Source: Levilactobacillus zymae DSM 19395 (GTDB lineage: Bacteria > Bacillota > Bacilli > Lactobacillales > Lactobacillaceae). From it: a DNA stretch of 48,691 nt. The notes below the pieces were generated by a model. That model had not been told where the DNA came from. It worked only from the letters and a program-made list of their open reading frames with translations, and ran no database searches. Shown piece by piece: positions 18,908-27,146 of the stretch. A program made the translations under genes and the position numbers. The stretch covers positions 1-48,691 of the forward strand of contig NZ_AZDW01000024.1 of NCBI RefSeq assembly GCF_001434115.1, written 5' to 3'. Position 1 is the first letter of the stretch. Every line of letters starts with the position of its first letter.

Positions 18908-19375
18908 ATGCGGCTGCGACAATACATATGGAATTTAGCGAAAAGCGTGGTCATCATGGCACTGCTGTTGACCTGGAATCTTCGGCACACGGCGCAGGGG
19001 TGGCAGCTGCCGTTGGGGCCGTTCACTATCTGGGTATTCGTGAGCTGGTTGGTGGGTTACCCGTGGCTGCGGCAGTGGTACGCGAACCTGTACAGCAAGG
19101 ACGACGAACGAATGGAATCGTATAAGAACCGGGCCTTGGCCTTCCACGAGCGGGACCTTGCCCAACACCATACGGCCCGGAAGTGGACGCCCAGCGGGTT
19201 ACAGGCTAATCCGTGGCTGTACATGTCCGGTAACACACAGACCACCGACGACATCTTGAATCCCCTCTACGTGTTCTGCGAGCACCTGTGGGTCACGTTC
19301 ATCTTGTTGCTATTGGGGCCGATATTGCTAGCGGGGCACTGGGCGAAGCGGGCTTGGTTGCGGTGGCGGCACTAG
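18908..19375 (+). CDS. Hypothetical membrane protein (155 residues)
   Basis: I do not recognise this protein. It has hydrophobic segments near residues 10-25 and 38-53, a charged middle (about 60-110, rich in Asp, Glu, His and Arg), and a strong hydrophobic stretch near 128-145 ending in a basic tail. It thus looks like a small three-span inner-membrane protein with a cytoplasmic loop. The start ATG 18908 follows AAAGGG (18892-18897) and it has its own promoter. It is transcribed in the same direction as the next small gene, 67 bases downstream. Confidence 0.7.
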   Translation: MRLRQYIWNLAKSVVIMALLLTWNLRHTAQGWQLPLGPFTIWVFVSWLVGYPWLRQWYANLYSKDDERMESYKNRALAFHERDLAQHHTARKWTPSGLQANPWLYMSGNTQTTDDILNPLYVFCEHLWVTFILLLLGPILLAGHWAKRAWLRWRH

Positions 19376-19442
19376 TTTAGTTGTTGCGTTTTATGGGCAC
19401 CTCTGGCACACTAAGGACAACTTATCCCAGGAGGTGGCCGGT

Positions 19443-19736
19443 ATGGCTCCAGAAGAGTTGTTCGCCCGGTATCTGCAGAAATATCAAATTGAGTTGCAAC
19501 ACCCCGACCACGGTCAGATCGTGCTGACCTCGGCGGTGTGGCCGCACCAACCAGCCCTGCGGCAAGCCGTCCAGGCCACCTTATTGGGCCTGAACGGGGT
19601 GCAAGCGGCCGAAGAGGTTGGTACCAATCAGCTGGTCTTACGGTACGATTCCGCACAGCTGCGGCGGTTGAACCCGTTAAAGCTCTTAGCGCTGGAACGC
19701 CAAATTGGGCGGCAGTACCATGAAGCGGGCTATTAG
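19443..19736 (+). CDS. Small protein with a possible HMA-like ferredoxin fold
   Basis: This is a 97-residue soluble protein. The pattern LxGLNGVQAAEEVGTNQLVLRYDSAQL (in two parts, near residues 45-75) resembles the second half of heavy-metal-associated-like (HMA_2) domains, but no metal-binding CxxC is present. The start ATG 19443 follows AGGAGG (19430-19435). The function is unknown, and the fold suggestion is only from motif spacing. It ends at a bidirectional terminator facing citG. Confidence 0.65.
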   Translation: MAPEELFARYLQKYQIELQHPDHGQIVLTSAVWPHQPALRQAVQATLLGLNGVQAAEEVGTNQLVLRYDSAQLRRLNPLKLLALERQIGRQYHEAGY

Positions 19737-19746
19737 AATTCAATTT

Positions 19747-19797
19747 AAAAATGACCCCACCAACCGGTTTAAAACCGTTGGTGAGGCCATTTTTTGA
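19747..19797. terminator. Bidirectional terminator between the small gene and citG
   Basis: A long inverted repeat has A-rich (19746-19751) and T-rich (19790-19795) flanks, so it can end transcription from both sides. The inner arms are near 19758-19770 and 19771-19783. Confidence 0.8.
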
Positions 19798-20649
19798 TTA
19801 AAGGATTTGTTCCATTAATCCGAAGTAGATCGTTAAAATCAGCAGGTCGGCCGACCCACCCAGACTGAGATTTTTAGCCTTAAAGCTGCGGTTCATCTGG
19901 GTAAGTTGGGCTTGACCGGCCGGCGTTTGGCACCCGCCCGCGTCCAGAATCGCTTGGGCCGTTTCCTGGGCCCAGGGAACGATGGTGGCGGTCCCCGCAC
20001 GCTTAATCAGATTGCTATCGGCGGTGTGGGCCACGATGGTCATCAGGGTGTTTAACAGGCGCTGCGTCCGGGTCCCTCGACTCTGACGCAGGTAGGGCAG
20101 GCTCACGGTGGCGACCACCGGGAAGCCGGCTTCGGCTTGACCGCGGATGCCGGTAGTTCCGTACTTCAGGTACTGGCGTTCCCCGGCGGTGAGTTGGTCG
20201 GCTGGCTTCTGGTCCAGCCCCGCAAAGTCGTTAGCGGTCAGGCCGTCAAGCATGGCGCGCACCACCGCCAGGGTTTGGTCGGTCGCGTAGGGTGCCGCTT
20301 GGGTCTGATACCCCGCGGCCGCTACGATGACGCCCAGGGAAAAGACCGCGCCCTTGTGGGTGTTAACGCCGTGGGTCGCGTGAAACATGGCGGTTTCGGC
20401 GGCGACTCCGGCCGGGCGCAGCTGGCGAAAGAGGTCCGGTAACGCTGCGCCGGTGAAGGCTTGGCCTAACGCAAAGCAGGTCGTCCAGTAGTCTTCTAAG
20501 GCCGTGGCACTGTCGATGAAGGTGAAGACGTCCATGTCGGGGTGCGGGCCCACGTCGGCCGGGTCCACCAGCCCCGGCTTGGGGGTGACGGACACCTCGT
20601 AGAGTAGAGCGCGGGTCGCGTTTAAAACGGCGGGGTCACGAGTGGGCAT
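19798..20649 (-). CDS. citG: Triphosphoribosyl-dephospho-CoA synthase
   Basis: This 283-residue CitG makes the precursor of the citrate lyase prosthetic group from ATP and dephospho-CoA. Family marks are SVTPKPGLVDPADVGPH near residue 20, THGVNTHKGAVFSLG near 110, TGIRGQAEAGFP, and NLSLGGSADLL near the end. It is the last gene of the minus-strand citC-citX-citG operon. Its ATG overlaps the stop of citX (TAATG), which indicates translational coupling. It is a separate gene here, not fused to citX as in some bacteria. Confidence 0.92.
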   Translation of the reverse strand: MPTRDPAVLNATRALLYEVSVTPKPGLVDPADVGPHPDMDVFTFIDSATALEDYWTTCFALGQAFTGAALPDLFRQLRPAGVAAETAMFHATHGVNTHKGAVFSLGVIVAAAGYQTQAAPYATDQTLAVVRAMLDGLTANDFAGLDQKPADQLTAGERQYLKYGTTGIRGQAEAGFPVVATVSLPYLRQSRGTRTQRLLNTLMTIVAHTADSNLIKRAGTATIVPWAQETAQAILDAGGCQTPAGQAQLTQMNRSFKAKNLSLGGSADLLILTIYFGLMEQIL

Positions 20650-21206
20650 TAGTCGGTCTCCTGTTCGTCAAAGTAGGTAGTGATGGTGTGGTCGATGGCC
20701 GCCTGTAACTCGGCGACGCTGTGGGCCCGCGACCGGGCGCAGACTTTGGCCGGCTGATCGCAGATAAAGCAGCGGCGTACCGGTAAGCCGCTGTCTTGGC
20801 GACTCAGGGGGCCGGGCTGTTGGCTGGTCAGCACATCGATGTCGAAGAGCCGACCTAGCGGGTGGTGATCCTCGAAGTTAACGGCGACGGCCTTTAACGT
20901 GGTGGCCGCGGCGGGACTGCGTAAAAAGGCTTCCGGGCCGGTCGGGTGATCCCATTGCTCGACCAACTGGTAGGCTAGCGCATGGTCATGTAAGACCTGA
21001 TCAAAGGCCGTCAGTCCGGCGTTAAACGTGGCCGTCAACCGGGCGTTGTTTTTGATGGGGCCGGGGATGTTGAGCTTCAGCGCCAAGACGGCCTGGTCTG
21101 GATAAGTGGTGACCAGGTGGTGTTGCAGGGCCGCGCGGTGGTCCTTGTTGGCGAGAACGGCGGGGATGTCTTGCGGGTCCCCGGTGGCAAAGGTGGCGTT
21201 AGGCAT
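20649..21206 (-). CDS. citX: Apo-citrate lyase phosphoribosyl-dephospho-CoA transferase
   Basis: This 185-residue CitX attaches the prosthetic group to Ser14 of CitD. The C-terminal signature RRCFICDQPAKVCARSRAHS (about residues 143-162) and the mid-protein NIPGPIKN are characteristic. ATG at 21206 is preferred. Upstream in-frame TTG and GTG codons (21212, 21209) are possible, but AGGAAG sits about 8 bases from the ATG. It lies 17 bases from the end of citC and overlaps citG. Confidence 0.9.
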   Translation of the reverse strand: MPNATFATGDPQDIPAVLANKDHRAALQHHLVTTYPDQAVLALKLNIPGPIKNNARLTATFNAGLTAFDQVLHDHALAYQLVEQWDHPTGPEAFLRSPAAATTLKAVAVNFEDHHPLGRLFDIDVLTSQQPGPLSRQDSGLPVRRCFICDQPAKVCARSRAHSVAELQAAIDHTITTYFDEQETD

Positions 21207-21223
21207 CACCAAAACTTCCTTTC

Positions 21224-22279
21224 TTAGTTCCCGGCGATGCGTTGACCGGCTTGGATGCGGGCCTGCAGCATGGTCAGGTGAGCTTGAATGAACTGTAACG
21301 TGGTGGCCGGTAAGCTAGCCGCCACAGTATCAACGACATTATCGGCGATGGCTTGCCGGACCGCCGTGGCCGTGATGGGCTGATCGTTAACGGCTTTACG
21401 GTCAACGATCTTCACGGCAACTGCCGGTGGCAAGATTTCCTGTAAGACGTGGTTATAGATGCCCGTGGTTTTGGAGAACGGTTCGCTGCCCAGGTAGCGG
21501 GTGGTTAGGTTCAACGGTTGGGCAATCTGCGTTTTGAACAGTTGGGCGTCCAGCTGCGTCTGGAACCGAATCGCGGCTTCCGGCGTGGGTAAGAAATAGG
21601 CCGGGAAGGTCGCGTAACTGACCATGTAGTCGCTCCCGTTGACCACGCGCACGTTAGGTAAATCGGCGGTGCCGGCCGTGACCAGTTGCTGGCGTTCGGC
21701 CGTGGTAAACAGGGACGCGTCGGTATTGACCACGAAGACGTAGACCAGGTCGTTTTCTTTAGCGGCGGTCTCAATCAGGTAGCGGTGGCCCAGGGTGAAC
21801 GGGTTGGCGTTCATCACGATGCCGGCGACCTTGGCTTGATCCTGGTGTTCAATCTTGGGAAGGGCGGCCACGTAGTCTTGGACACCGGTATCGCCGGTTT
21901 CCAGGATGGCACCGCTGTCGGTCTGGGCCAAAGCGTGGAAGCCGACGTACTCGAAGCTGGCCACGTATTTCGGCTTAGTAAAGACGAAGACGTGGAAGAT
22001 TTGGCGTTGCGCGAGGTCGTTTAGGAGCGCGGAAATGATGGCGTTGAAGTAGGCCCCAGCCTCGCTGTTCTTGTGGCAGGCCCCCACGTACTTGATGACG
22101 TTGCCGGCCGTGGAACCGGTGGCCACCAGCTTGTCACCCTCGTAGATGCCGATAGTGTGGTCCAGGTGGGCCGTTTCGCTGGCGGCGAAGTTGGTGATGC
22201 CCAGGTCGGTGAGCAGACCCTGCCACTCTTTACGGGTGGCGGCGTCGCTTAAATACAGGTCAATGATCTCGGGTTGCAT
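21224..22279 (-). CDS. citC: [Citrate (pro-3S)-lyase] ligase
   Basis: This 351-residue CitC acetylates the thiol of the citrate lyase prosthetic group using acetate and ATP. The N-terminal third looks like a GNAT acetyltransferase-type domain (residues 1-130). The C-terminal part is a nucleotidyltransferase domain with NANPFTLGHRYLIE (near residue 158, HxGH-type) and a later TATAVRQAI (ISTxxR-type) motif. ATG 22279 has AAAGGGG about 9 bases upstream. It leads a minus-strand operon separate from, and convergent with, citDEF; in most lactic acid bacteria citC precedes citD. Confidence 0.92.
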   Translation of the reverse strand: MQPEIIDLYLSDAATRKEWQGLLTDLGITNFAASETAHLDHTIGIYEGDKLVATGSTAGNVIKYVGACHKNSEAGAYFNAIISALLNDLAQRQIFHVFVFTKPKYVASFEYVGFHALAQTDSGAILETGDTGVQDYVAALPKIEHQDQAKVAGIVMNANPFTLGHRYLIETAAKENDLVYVFVVNTDASLFTTAERQQLVTAGTADLPNVRVVNGSDYMVSYATFPAYFLPTPEAAIRFQTQLDAQLFKTQIAQPLNLTTRYLGSEPFSKTTGIYNHVLQEILPPAVAVKIVDRKAVNDQPITATAVRQAIADNVVDTVAASLPATTLQFIQAHLTMLQARIQAGQRIAGN

Positions 22280-22316
22280 CGGGCAAGCCCCTTTCTTAGA
22301 TGAATGAGTGAATAGT

Positions 22317-22500
22317 GAAGATGAAACTGGTCACCTTCCGGCGCTCAGGGGCGAACATTTGGACCGCCTGCGGGCACAACTTCGAACCTCGCAAAAATCG
22401 CGAGTTTTGAAGATTGGCCTTATTCTAGGTCGGGAAAATTCCCCGGCCAAGAATAATTTCGCTGGCTGAGCCCCTGCTCGCCTCCAGGTTGTACGTTGAA
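22317..22500. repeat. Structured repeat element A (second copy begins at 48626)
   Basis: It shares CCTTCCGGCGCTCAGGGGC (22334-22352 and 48642-48660), then GCCTGCGGGCAC, with the right edge of the window. The interior folds as several hairpins, including one around GGTCGGG/CCCCGGCC flanked by TTATTCT/AGAATAA. The far end (GAGCCCCTGCTCGCC) is an imperfect inverted match to the start, as in a MITE-like or structured RNA element. Confidence 0.65.
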
Positions 22501-22727
22501 CATAGATTATAAAATAGTATTTTAATGTAACGTTAGCGAATGGGAAGACTTCTATACATAATGATAGTCAGCGCTAACTAGTGTTTTGTTAATTTTAGTT
22601 AGCGGGAATACTCTAAAAGAATAGAAATACTAGTTTAGAGTCTGTCTTAAAATTCAATCACCGACATCCATTACCTTTTACCGAAAAGAATCCAGTTTAG
22701 TTATTGTTATGACTCATGTAAGCTGGA

Positions 22728-22868
22728 GGGCCAGTCAGAAATGGGCTCAGGAGTGAAATTTGTGTTGGCTGGCGTCTCTTGCCAGCCTAGACAAAGGCCG
22801 GTCTTCAAGACCTGAACTATGGGCTTGAAGCCGTGTCCACTCCGTTCCAGCCCATTTCTGACTGGCCC
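22728..22868. repeat. 141-base element B with 20-base terminal inverted repeats
   Basis: The arms 22728-22747 and 22849-22868 are perfectly complementary (20 bases each). Inside are small perfect hairpins: GGCTGGC/GCCAGCC, GGTCTT-C-AAGACC and GGCTT-G-AAGCC. The left inner sequence GGGCTCAGGAGTGAAATTTG resembles the matching part of element A. No coding capacity or target-site duplication is obvious. Confidence 0.7.
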
Positions 22869-22889
22869 GGAGGCGCTGAATACTCTAAA

Positions 22890-24044
22890 TTAGTCTTTTT
22901 GCGCAAACGCCTCGACCGCGGCGGTGACCGTAGATACGACACCGTCATCGAAGACGCTAGGGATAATCTTGTCGGCGGTCGGTTGGGCGATCATGCCCGC
23001 TAAGGCGTGCGCCACGCTGGCTTCCAGGTCGGCGTTCACGGCGGTCAAGCCGGACGCTAACAGGCCGGAGAACAAGCCGGGGAAGACCAGAATGTTGTTG
23101 ACCTGGTTAGGATACTGACTCGAACCGGTAGCCATGACGCCGACGTGGTGGTCGTGGGCCTCCTGTGGGTCGATTTCGGGAACCGGGTTAGCCAACGCAA
23201 AGATGATCGGGTCGGCGGCCATGTGGTCGACGTCGGCGCCGGTCAAGACGTGGGCGTCGGACAAGCCGATAAAGGCGTCTTGGTCGGCCATCACGTCGGC
23301 CAGTGGCGTTTTGGCCGCTCTGGTCTCACCGACTTGTTGGGCTAAACCGCGTTGGTAGGCGTTGTAGTCGGTATCGTTGGGCGTAACCAGACCGAGCTTA
23401 TCAACCAAGGTCAGGTGATGGATCCCCGCGGCGTAAAGGAGTTTGGCCGTGGCGATGCCGGAAGCCCCGACACCGTTGACCACGACTTTGAGGTCGGCTA
23501 AGGCCTTACCAGCCACCTTGGCGGCGTTGATCAGACCGGCTAAAACTACGATGGCGGTGCCTTCCTGATCGTCGTGGTAGACGGGGATGTCGAGGGCCTG
23601 TTTCAATTTATCTTCGATTTCAAAACACCGTGGCGCCGCGATGTCTTCTAGGTGAATTCCGGCAAAACTCTTGGCCGTGTTTTTAATGGTCGCGACGAAT
23701 TCGTCGACGGGCACCTGGTCGACGGCGATGGGCAGGGCGTTGACGCCCGCTAAGTCCTTGTAAAGTAACGACTTGCCTTCAACCACGGGAAGACCCCCGG
23801 CCGGGCCGATATTACCGAGACCCAGGACCGCGGAGCCGTCGGTGACCACGGCCACCAGCTTCCCACTGAGGGTTAACTTGCGCTTCATCTCGGGTTGCGC
23901 GGCGATGAGCTTCGAGATGCCCGCGACGCCAGGCGTGTAGGCCTTGCCGAGGTCGGCGGCGTTTTTAACGGGCAGTTCGGAGCTGATGTCCAAGACCCCC
24001 GTTGCGCGTTCGTGTAATTTGATGATTTCGTTTAAATCAGCCAT
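22890..24044 (-). CDS. NAD(P)-dependent malic enzyme / oxaloacetate decarboxylase (CitM/MaeA-like)
   Basis: This 384-residue short bacterial malic enzyme decarboxylates malate, or oxaloacetate in CitM-type members, to pyruvate. YTPGVAGIS (near residue 36), SGKLVAVVTDGSAVLGLGNIGP, the metal-binding EDIAAPRCFEIE and HDDQEGTAIVVLAGL, and the NAD-binding VVVNGVGASGIATAKLL are clear. ATG 24044 follows AAGGA. It diverges from the SorC-type regulator (CitI-like) at 24200, an arrangement like citM/citI in Weissella and Lactococcus. Its inferred role is therefore to remove oxaloacetate made by citrate lyase, supplying pyruvate. Confidence 0.9.
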   Translation of the reverse strand: MADLNEIIKLHERATGVLDISSELPVKNAADLGKAYTPGVAGISKLIAAQPEMKRKLTLSGKLVAVVTDGSAVLGLGNIGPAGGLPVVEGKSLLYKDLAGVNALPIAVDQVPVDEFVATIKNTAKSFAGIHLEDIAAPRCFEIEDKLKQALDIPVYHDDQEGTAIVVLAGLINAAKVAGKALADLKVVVNGVGASGIATAKLLYAAGIHHLTLVDKLGLVTPNDTDYNAYQRGLAQQVGETRAAKTPLADVMADQDAFIGLSDAHVLTGADVDHMAADPIIFALANPVPEIDPQEAHDHHVGVMATGSSQYPNQVNNILVFPGLFSGLLASGLTAVNADLEASVAHALAGMIAQPTADKIIPSVFDDGVVSTVTAAVEAFAQKD

Positions 24045-24199
24045 ATTCTGACGTCCTTCTTTCCGAATTTTAAGTCTTCTCTAGCATACGCTGATTTTTT
24101 ACAAAATTCAAAAAATACCAATTATTTTTGCATTTATCAAAACGTATTCTGTGGTAAAATCAACGTACAAGCTAAAATTCGTATAGGAGGAAACGCCAC
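24045..24199. promoter_or_regulatory. Divergent control region of malic enzyme and CitI-like regulator
   Basis: This AT-rich 155-base region carries ATTCAAAAAATA (24106-24117), a near match to the 12-mer repeated before citDEF, followed by AATTATTTTT. A -10-like TAAAAT (24155-24160) precedes the regulator, whose ribosome site AGGAGG is at 24185-24190. In citM/citI systems the activator binds AT-rich operators at this place. Confidence 0.5.
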
Positions 24200-25144
24200 A
24201 TGGACGATATTTCGCACCAGAAGTTGTTGGCTTTGATTGCCCAGGACTACTATTTGTCCCAGCTCTCGATTGCCGATCTATCCACTAAGTACCATTTAAG
24301 TCGTTATTTAATCACCAAGCACCTGGATGAGGCCTTGAAGAGTGGGGTGGTCACCATTTCCGTCAACGACCCAATCGCCCGGAACGTGGCCCTTGAGGCC
24401 GAATTCAAGCGCCGTTTCGACATTCCTAACGTGGCAATTTTGTTCAACGCCGAGAACCCGGCGGAAGATGCGGACAATATCGTGCAGTACGCCGCGATGC
24501 AGGTCCAGACGCTGATCGAACACGCGCACGTGGTCGGCGTGGCCTGGGGCAGCACGGTCTTTAGCATTATCGACCAATTAAACGGTAAGATTCGTAACGA
24601 CCTGACGTTTACCCAGTTCGTCGGCGACAATATGAAGTACAGTTCGGTGGCCGGCACCCGGCAAATGGTGGAGAAGGCCGCGGCCCGTTACGGCAGTCAC
24701 TACGTCACGTTGGCCAGCCCGTTATACGTGATCAACGACCAGATTCGCGCGGCGTTACCGCAGGAACCGGCGTTGAAACCAGCGTTTACCCAGGCCGCAC
24801 AGATGGACGCATTGTTCTGCGGCTTCGGCACGTTGGCTTCCATCGAGTCGATTCCGGTTTGGCAGGAACACTACGGCACCATCTTTCCGAACGTGCCCGC
24901 CGACCGCATCGCCGGCATCCTGTACGGTCGGCCCTACGATATTGACGGCAACTTCTTGAACCAGGGCGCCGACAAAACGGTCGGGTTACCGCTCGACCAG
25001 CTGTTGCGGACGCCGCGCCGGTTGGGCGTGATCCGTAACAAGTTCAAGACCGATGCAGCCCTGGGTGCCTTACGGGGCAAGCTGGTCACGGACATCGTGT
25101 TAAACGAGGCGATTGCCCAACGGATCTTGGCGGCCGACGTTTAG
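24200..25144 (+). CDS. SorC/DeoR-family transcriptional regulator (CitI-like)
   Basis: This is a 314-residue SorC-family regulator. An N-terminal helix-turn-helix (LSIADLSTKYHLSRYLITKHLDEA, residues 22-45) is followed by a sugar-isomerase-like effector domain (VVGVAWGSTVFSIIDQL, DALFCGFGTL, DIDGNFLN). In lactic acid bacteria, the SorC-family protein CitI senses citrate and activates the citM and citCDEF genes. The divergent malic enzyme gene and the surrounding cit genes support that role here. ATG 24200 has a near-consensus AGGAGG 9 bases upstream. Its stop overlaps by 3 bases the stop of the convergent hydrolase gene. Confidence 0.85.
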   Translation: MDDISHQKLLALIAQDYYLSQLSIADLSTKYHLSRYLITKHLDEALKSGVVTISVNDPIARNVALEAEFKRRFDIPNVAILFNAENPAEDADNIVQYAAMQVQTLIEHAHVVGVAWGSTVFSIIDQLNGKIRNDLTFTQFVGDNMKYSSVAGTRQMVEKAAARYGSHYVTLASPLYVINDQIRAALPQEPALKPAFTQAAQMDALFCGFGTLASIESIPVWQEHYGTIFPNVPADRIAGILYGRPYDIDGNFLNQGADKTVGLPLDQLLRTPRRLGVIRNKFKTDAALGALRGKLVTDIVLNEAIAQRILAADV

Positions 25145-25926
25145 AGCGTTTGGAAAAATTCGCCCAAGGCCCGATTAAAGGCCGCGGGTTGTTCGGCCAT
25201 CACGATGTGGCCGCTGTTGGGGATGACCACACTGTGGCCGTTGGCGGCGAGGTTGGCCGTGACCGCCGCAAATTGCGGATTAAAATAGGGAGACTTTTCA
25301 CCAGCAATGATCAAAAAGGGCACGTGGAGGAGCGCGACGATATCGCGCCAATCCTGAAACGCGTGGTCTAATAGGAACGGTAGGTTGAGTTCGGCATCGT
25401 AAGGGTGACCGGCCTCAGCCTTTTTGACGTCCGCGTAAGTTGCGTCGGCGATGTGGGTGAAGGTCGCTGAGCCCAACGGGAATTTCAACAGGGTGGGGAA
25501 GGTGTCCCAGGTCAGGTCGGTAAAGCCGAAGGACCAGGTGTCGTCGTTGATCATCTTGGGACTCTGGTCGACGTCCACGAGGCCGGCTAAATCGCCGTCG
25601 CCAAACAGGGACACGTAGGCCCACAGGGTGGCGGCCCCCATCGAATTACCCATCAATAGGGGGCGGTCTAAGCCCAGCTCGGTGATAAACTCGTGCAGGT
25701 CGAGGGCGTGGCGGGTCATCCGCCGGCCCTTAACGGTGTGTTGCGAGGCGCCCTGGTTGCGGGCGTCGAGGGCCAAGACCCGGTAGCCGTGGGTGCTCAG
25801 CCAGGTGATTTGGTCGGCCCAGATTTCCTTGGCGCCACCGATGCCGGTGAGTAAGACCACGGGTTGCCCGGTCGTGGCGGTATCGCTGTAGTCGAGGCGC
25901 ACGTGGTCGCTAGTCATAAATTTCAT
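25141..25926 (-). CDS. Alpha/beta hydrolase
   Basis: This 261-residue alpha/beta-hydrolase has the nucleophile elbow GNSMG (near residue 93), an oxyanion segment LTGIGGAKEIWAD, an acid residue in the IIAGEKSPYF region, and the catalytic His in PNSGHIVMAEQPAAF near residue 242. The substrate cannot be told from sequence; relatives include small esterases and dienelactone-type hydrolases. ATG 25926 follows AAGGAG at a rather long 11 bases; ATG 25917 would also work. The gene is convergent with the SorC-type regulator, with overlapping stop codons and no room for a terminator. Confidence 0.82.
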   Translation of the reverse strand: MKFMTSDHVRLDYSDTATTGQPVVLLTGIGGAKEIWADQITWLSTHGYRVLALDARNQGASQHTVKGRRMTRHALDLHEFITELGLDRPLLMGNSMGAATLWAYVSLFGDGDLAGLVDVDQSPKMINDDTWSFGFTDLTWDTFPTLLKFPLGSATFTHIADATYADVKKAEAGHPYDAELNLPFLLDHAFQDWRDIVALLHVPFLIIAGEKSPYFNPQFAAVTANLAANGHSVVIPNSGHIVMAEQPAAFNRALGEFFQTL

Positions 25927-26083
25927 GGATTTGAAAACTCCTTCTATGCAATATGCTGATTTTAGTATAAGCCCTAGGGCGAGAAAATCGCTATGGGTGT
26001 TCTAAAATTAGGAATGCTGATTTGGCCTAGTGGGGAATGCTTGAATGGAATTTAAAACTTTTAAACTTTTTTGATCATTAGAC

Positions 26084-26114
26084 TTGTGCTGGAGTCGACT
26101 CCAGGTCGTAACAT
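26084..26114 (+). promoter_or_regulatory. MerR-type promoter with 19-base spacer and palindromic operator
   Basis: The candidate -35 TTGTGC (26084-26089) and -10 TAACAT (26109-26114) are 19 bases apart, the over-long spacing typical of MerR-activated promoters. The spacer contains the perfect 16-base palindrome CTGGAGTCGACTCCAG (26089-26104). A MerR gene lies at the end of the downstream operon. Confidence 0.7.
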
Positions 26115-26140
26115 GGGTCTAGTCAAAGGAGATGAGTGCC

Positions 26141-27130
26141 ATGCAGGCGGTGGTTGTGAACACAGCAGGAAAACTGGTGGATCAGACAGTTCCGGACTTA
26201 CCAGTCGGTCCTCACGATATTCGAGTGGCGATTGAGGCCATTTCAGTAAATCCGATTGATTTAAAACGGATTACGCGCATTGGTCCTGGAGATTCCCGAA
26301 TTCTGGGGTATGATGCCGTGGGACGGATTATCGAGCGGGGGGCAGCGGTCACAGAGCTTCAATTAGGGGCAAGAGTTATGTATGCCGGAAGTACGCAACG
26401 CGCGGGAACTTACGCCCAAACTCAAGTTGTTGATGCGCGGTTAGTGGCCTTAGCTCCCACGCGGGTGAGCCTGGCAGATACCGCGGCGCTTCCCCTAACA
26501 TGGTTAACGGCCGTGGAAATTTTAACGGATAAACTGGGGTATGTTTTGAACCAGGCCAATCAACGGGGGACGCTCCTCGTGATTAATGGGGCGGGTGGCG
26601 CCGGATCAATCTTGACACAAGTGGCCCACCGGATGGGACTGACCGTGCTAGCGACGAGTAGTCCGCAACACTTTGACTGGCTTCGACAGCATGGGGTGGC
26701 TGTGCCACTGGACTACCATCAAGACTTGGTAGCTCAGGTTCACGCAGCGGGGTATGCACAGGTTGATGCGACCATTAACCTCTTCGATACCGGCCGTTAT
26801 TTCACCGAGACTGTCGCGTTAGCCCGACCATTTGGCCACCTGGTCAATCTGACGCAAACGACGATTCCCTTGGATTTGGTTGAGTTACAGGCGAAGTCCC
26901 TCAGCTTTGACTGGGAGCTCATGTTTACTAAGAGTCACTACCAGTACCGTCTCGCTACCCAGGGACAAGCATTGACGGTCTTACAGCGGTGGTTAGACGC
27001 GGGCATCGTGCGGACAACCCGGACCAGGACGTTGACGGGGCCTATTAACGCGGCAACCCTGCGACAAGCCCACCGGTTACTAGGTGATCACCAGATGTTA
27101 GGGAAGTTAGTCATCATGAATGAACACTAA
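26141..27130 (+). CDS. Zinc-type alcohol dehydrogenase-like / quinone oxidoreductase family protein
   Basis: This is a 329-residue medium-chain dehydrogenase/reductase. The N-terminal GroES-like domain includes SVNPIDLKR and GYDAVGRI, and the Rossmann domain has INGAGGAGSILTQVAHRMG (near residue 147). The zinc-ligand cysteines of true alcohol dehydrogenases are absent, so an NADPH-dependent enone or quinone reductase is more likely. ATG 26141 is chosen because AAGGAG (26126-26131) is 9 bases upstream. The ATG at 26132 would overlap it. It is the first gene of a MerR-controlled operon. Codon third positions are visibly less GC-rich than in neighbouring genes. Confidence 0.83.
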   Translation: MQAVVVNTAGKLVDQTVPDLPVGPHDIRVAIEAISVNPIDLKRITRIGPGDSRILGYDAVGRIIERGAAVTELQLGARVMYAGSTQRAGTYAQTQVVDARLVALAPTRVSLADTAALPLTWLTAVEILTDKLGYVLNQANQRGTLLVINGAGGAGSILTQVAHRMGLTVLATSSPQHFDWLRQHGVAVPLDYHQDLVAQVHAAGYAQVDATINLFDTGRYFTETVALARPFGHLVNLTQTTIPLDLVELQAKSLSFDWELMFTKSHYQYRLATQGQALTVLQRWLDAGIVRTTRTRTLTGPINAATLRQAHRLLGDHQMLGKLVIMNEH

Positions 27131-27146
27131 AATGGAGGAATGTCTT

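Larger units (their letters stand above)
22280..22889. repeat. Intergenic region with two structured repeat elements
   Basis: This 610-base non-coding stretch lies between citC and the malic enzyme gene, both on the minus strand. Element A (about 22317-22500) begins with a block that recurs at the right edge of the window and includes a strong hairpin (CTTCGAACCTCGC near 22380 with GCGAGTTTTGAAG). Element B (22728-22868) is bounded by 20-base perfect inverted repeats. Between them are CGCTAACT/AGTTAGCG (22572-22579, 22597-22604), AAAATAGTATTTTAA (22511-22525) and AT-rich sequence that probably holds the citC promoter. Confidence 0.7.

Noticed and set aside
22728-22868. Insertion sequence
   Set aside because: It has terminal inverted repeats but no transposase frame and no visible target duplication, so only a non-coding repeat is claimed.
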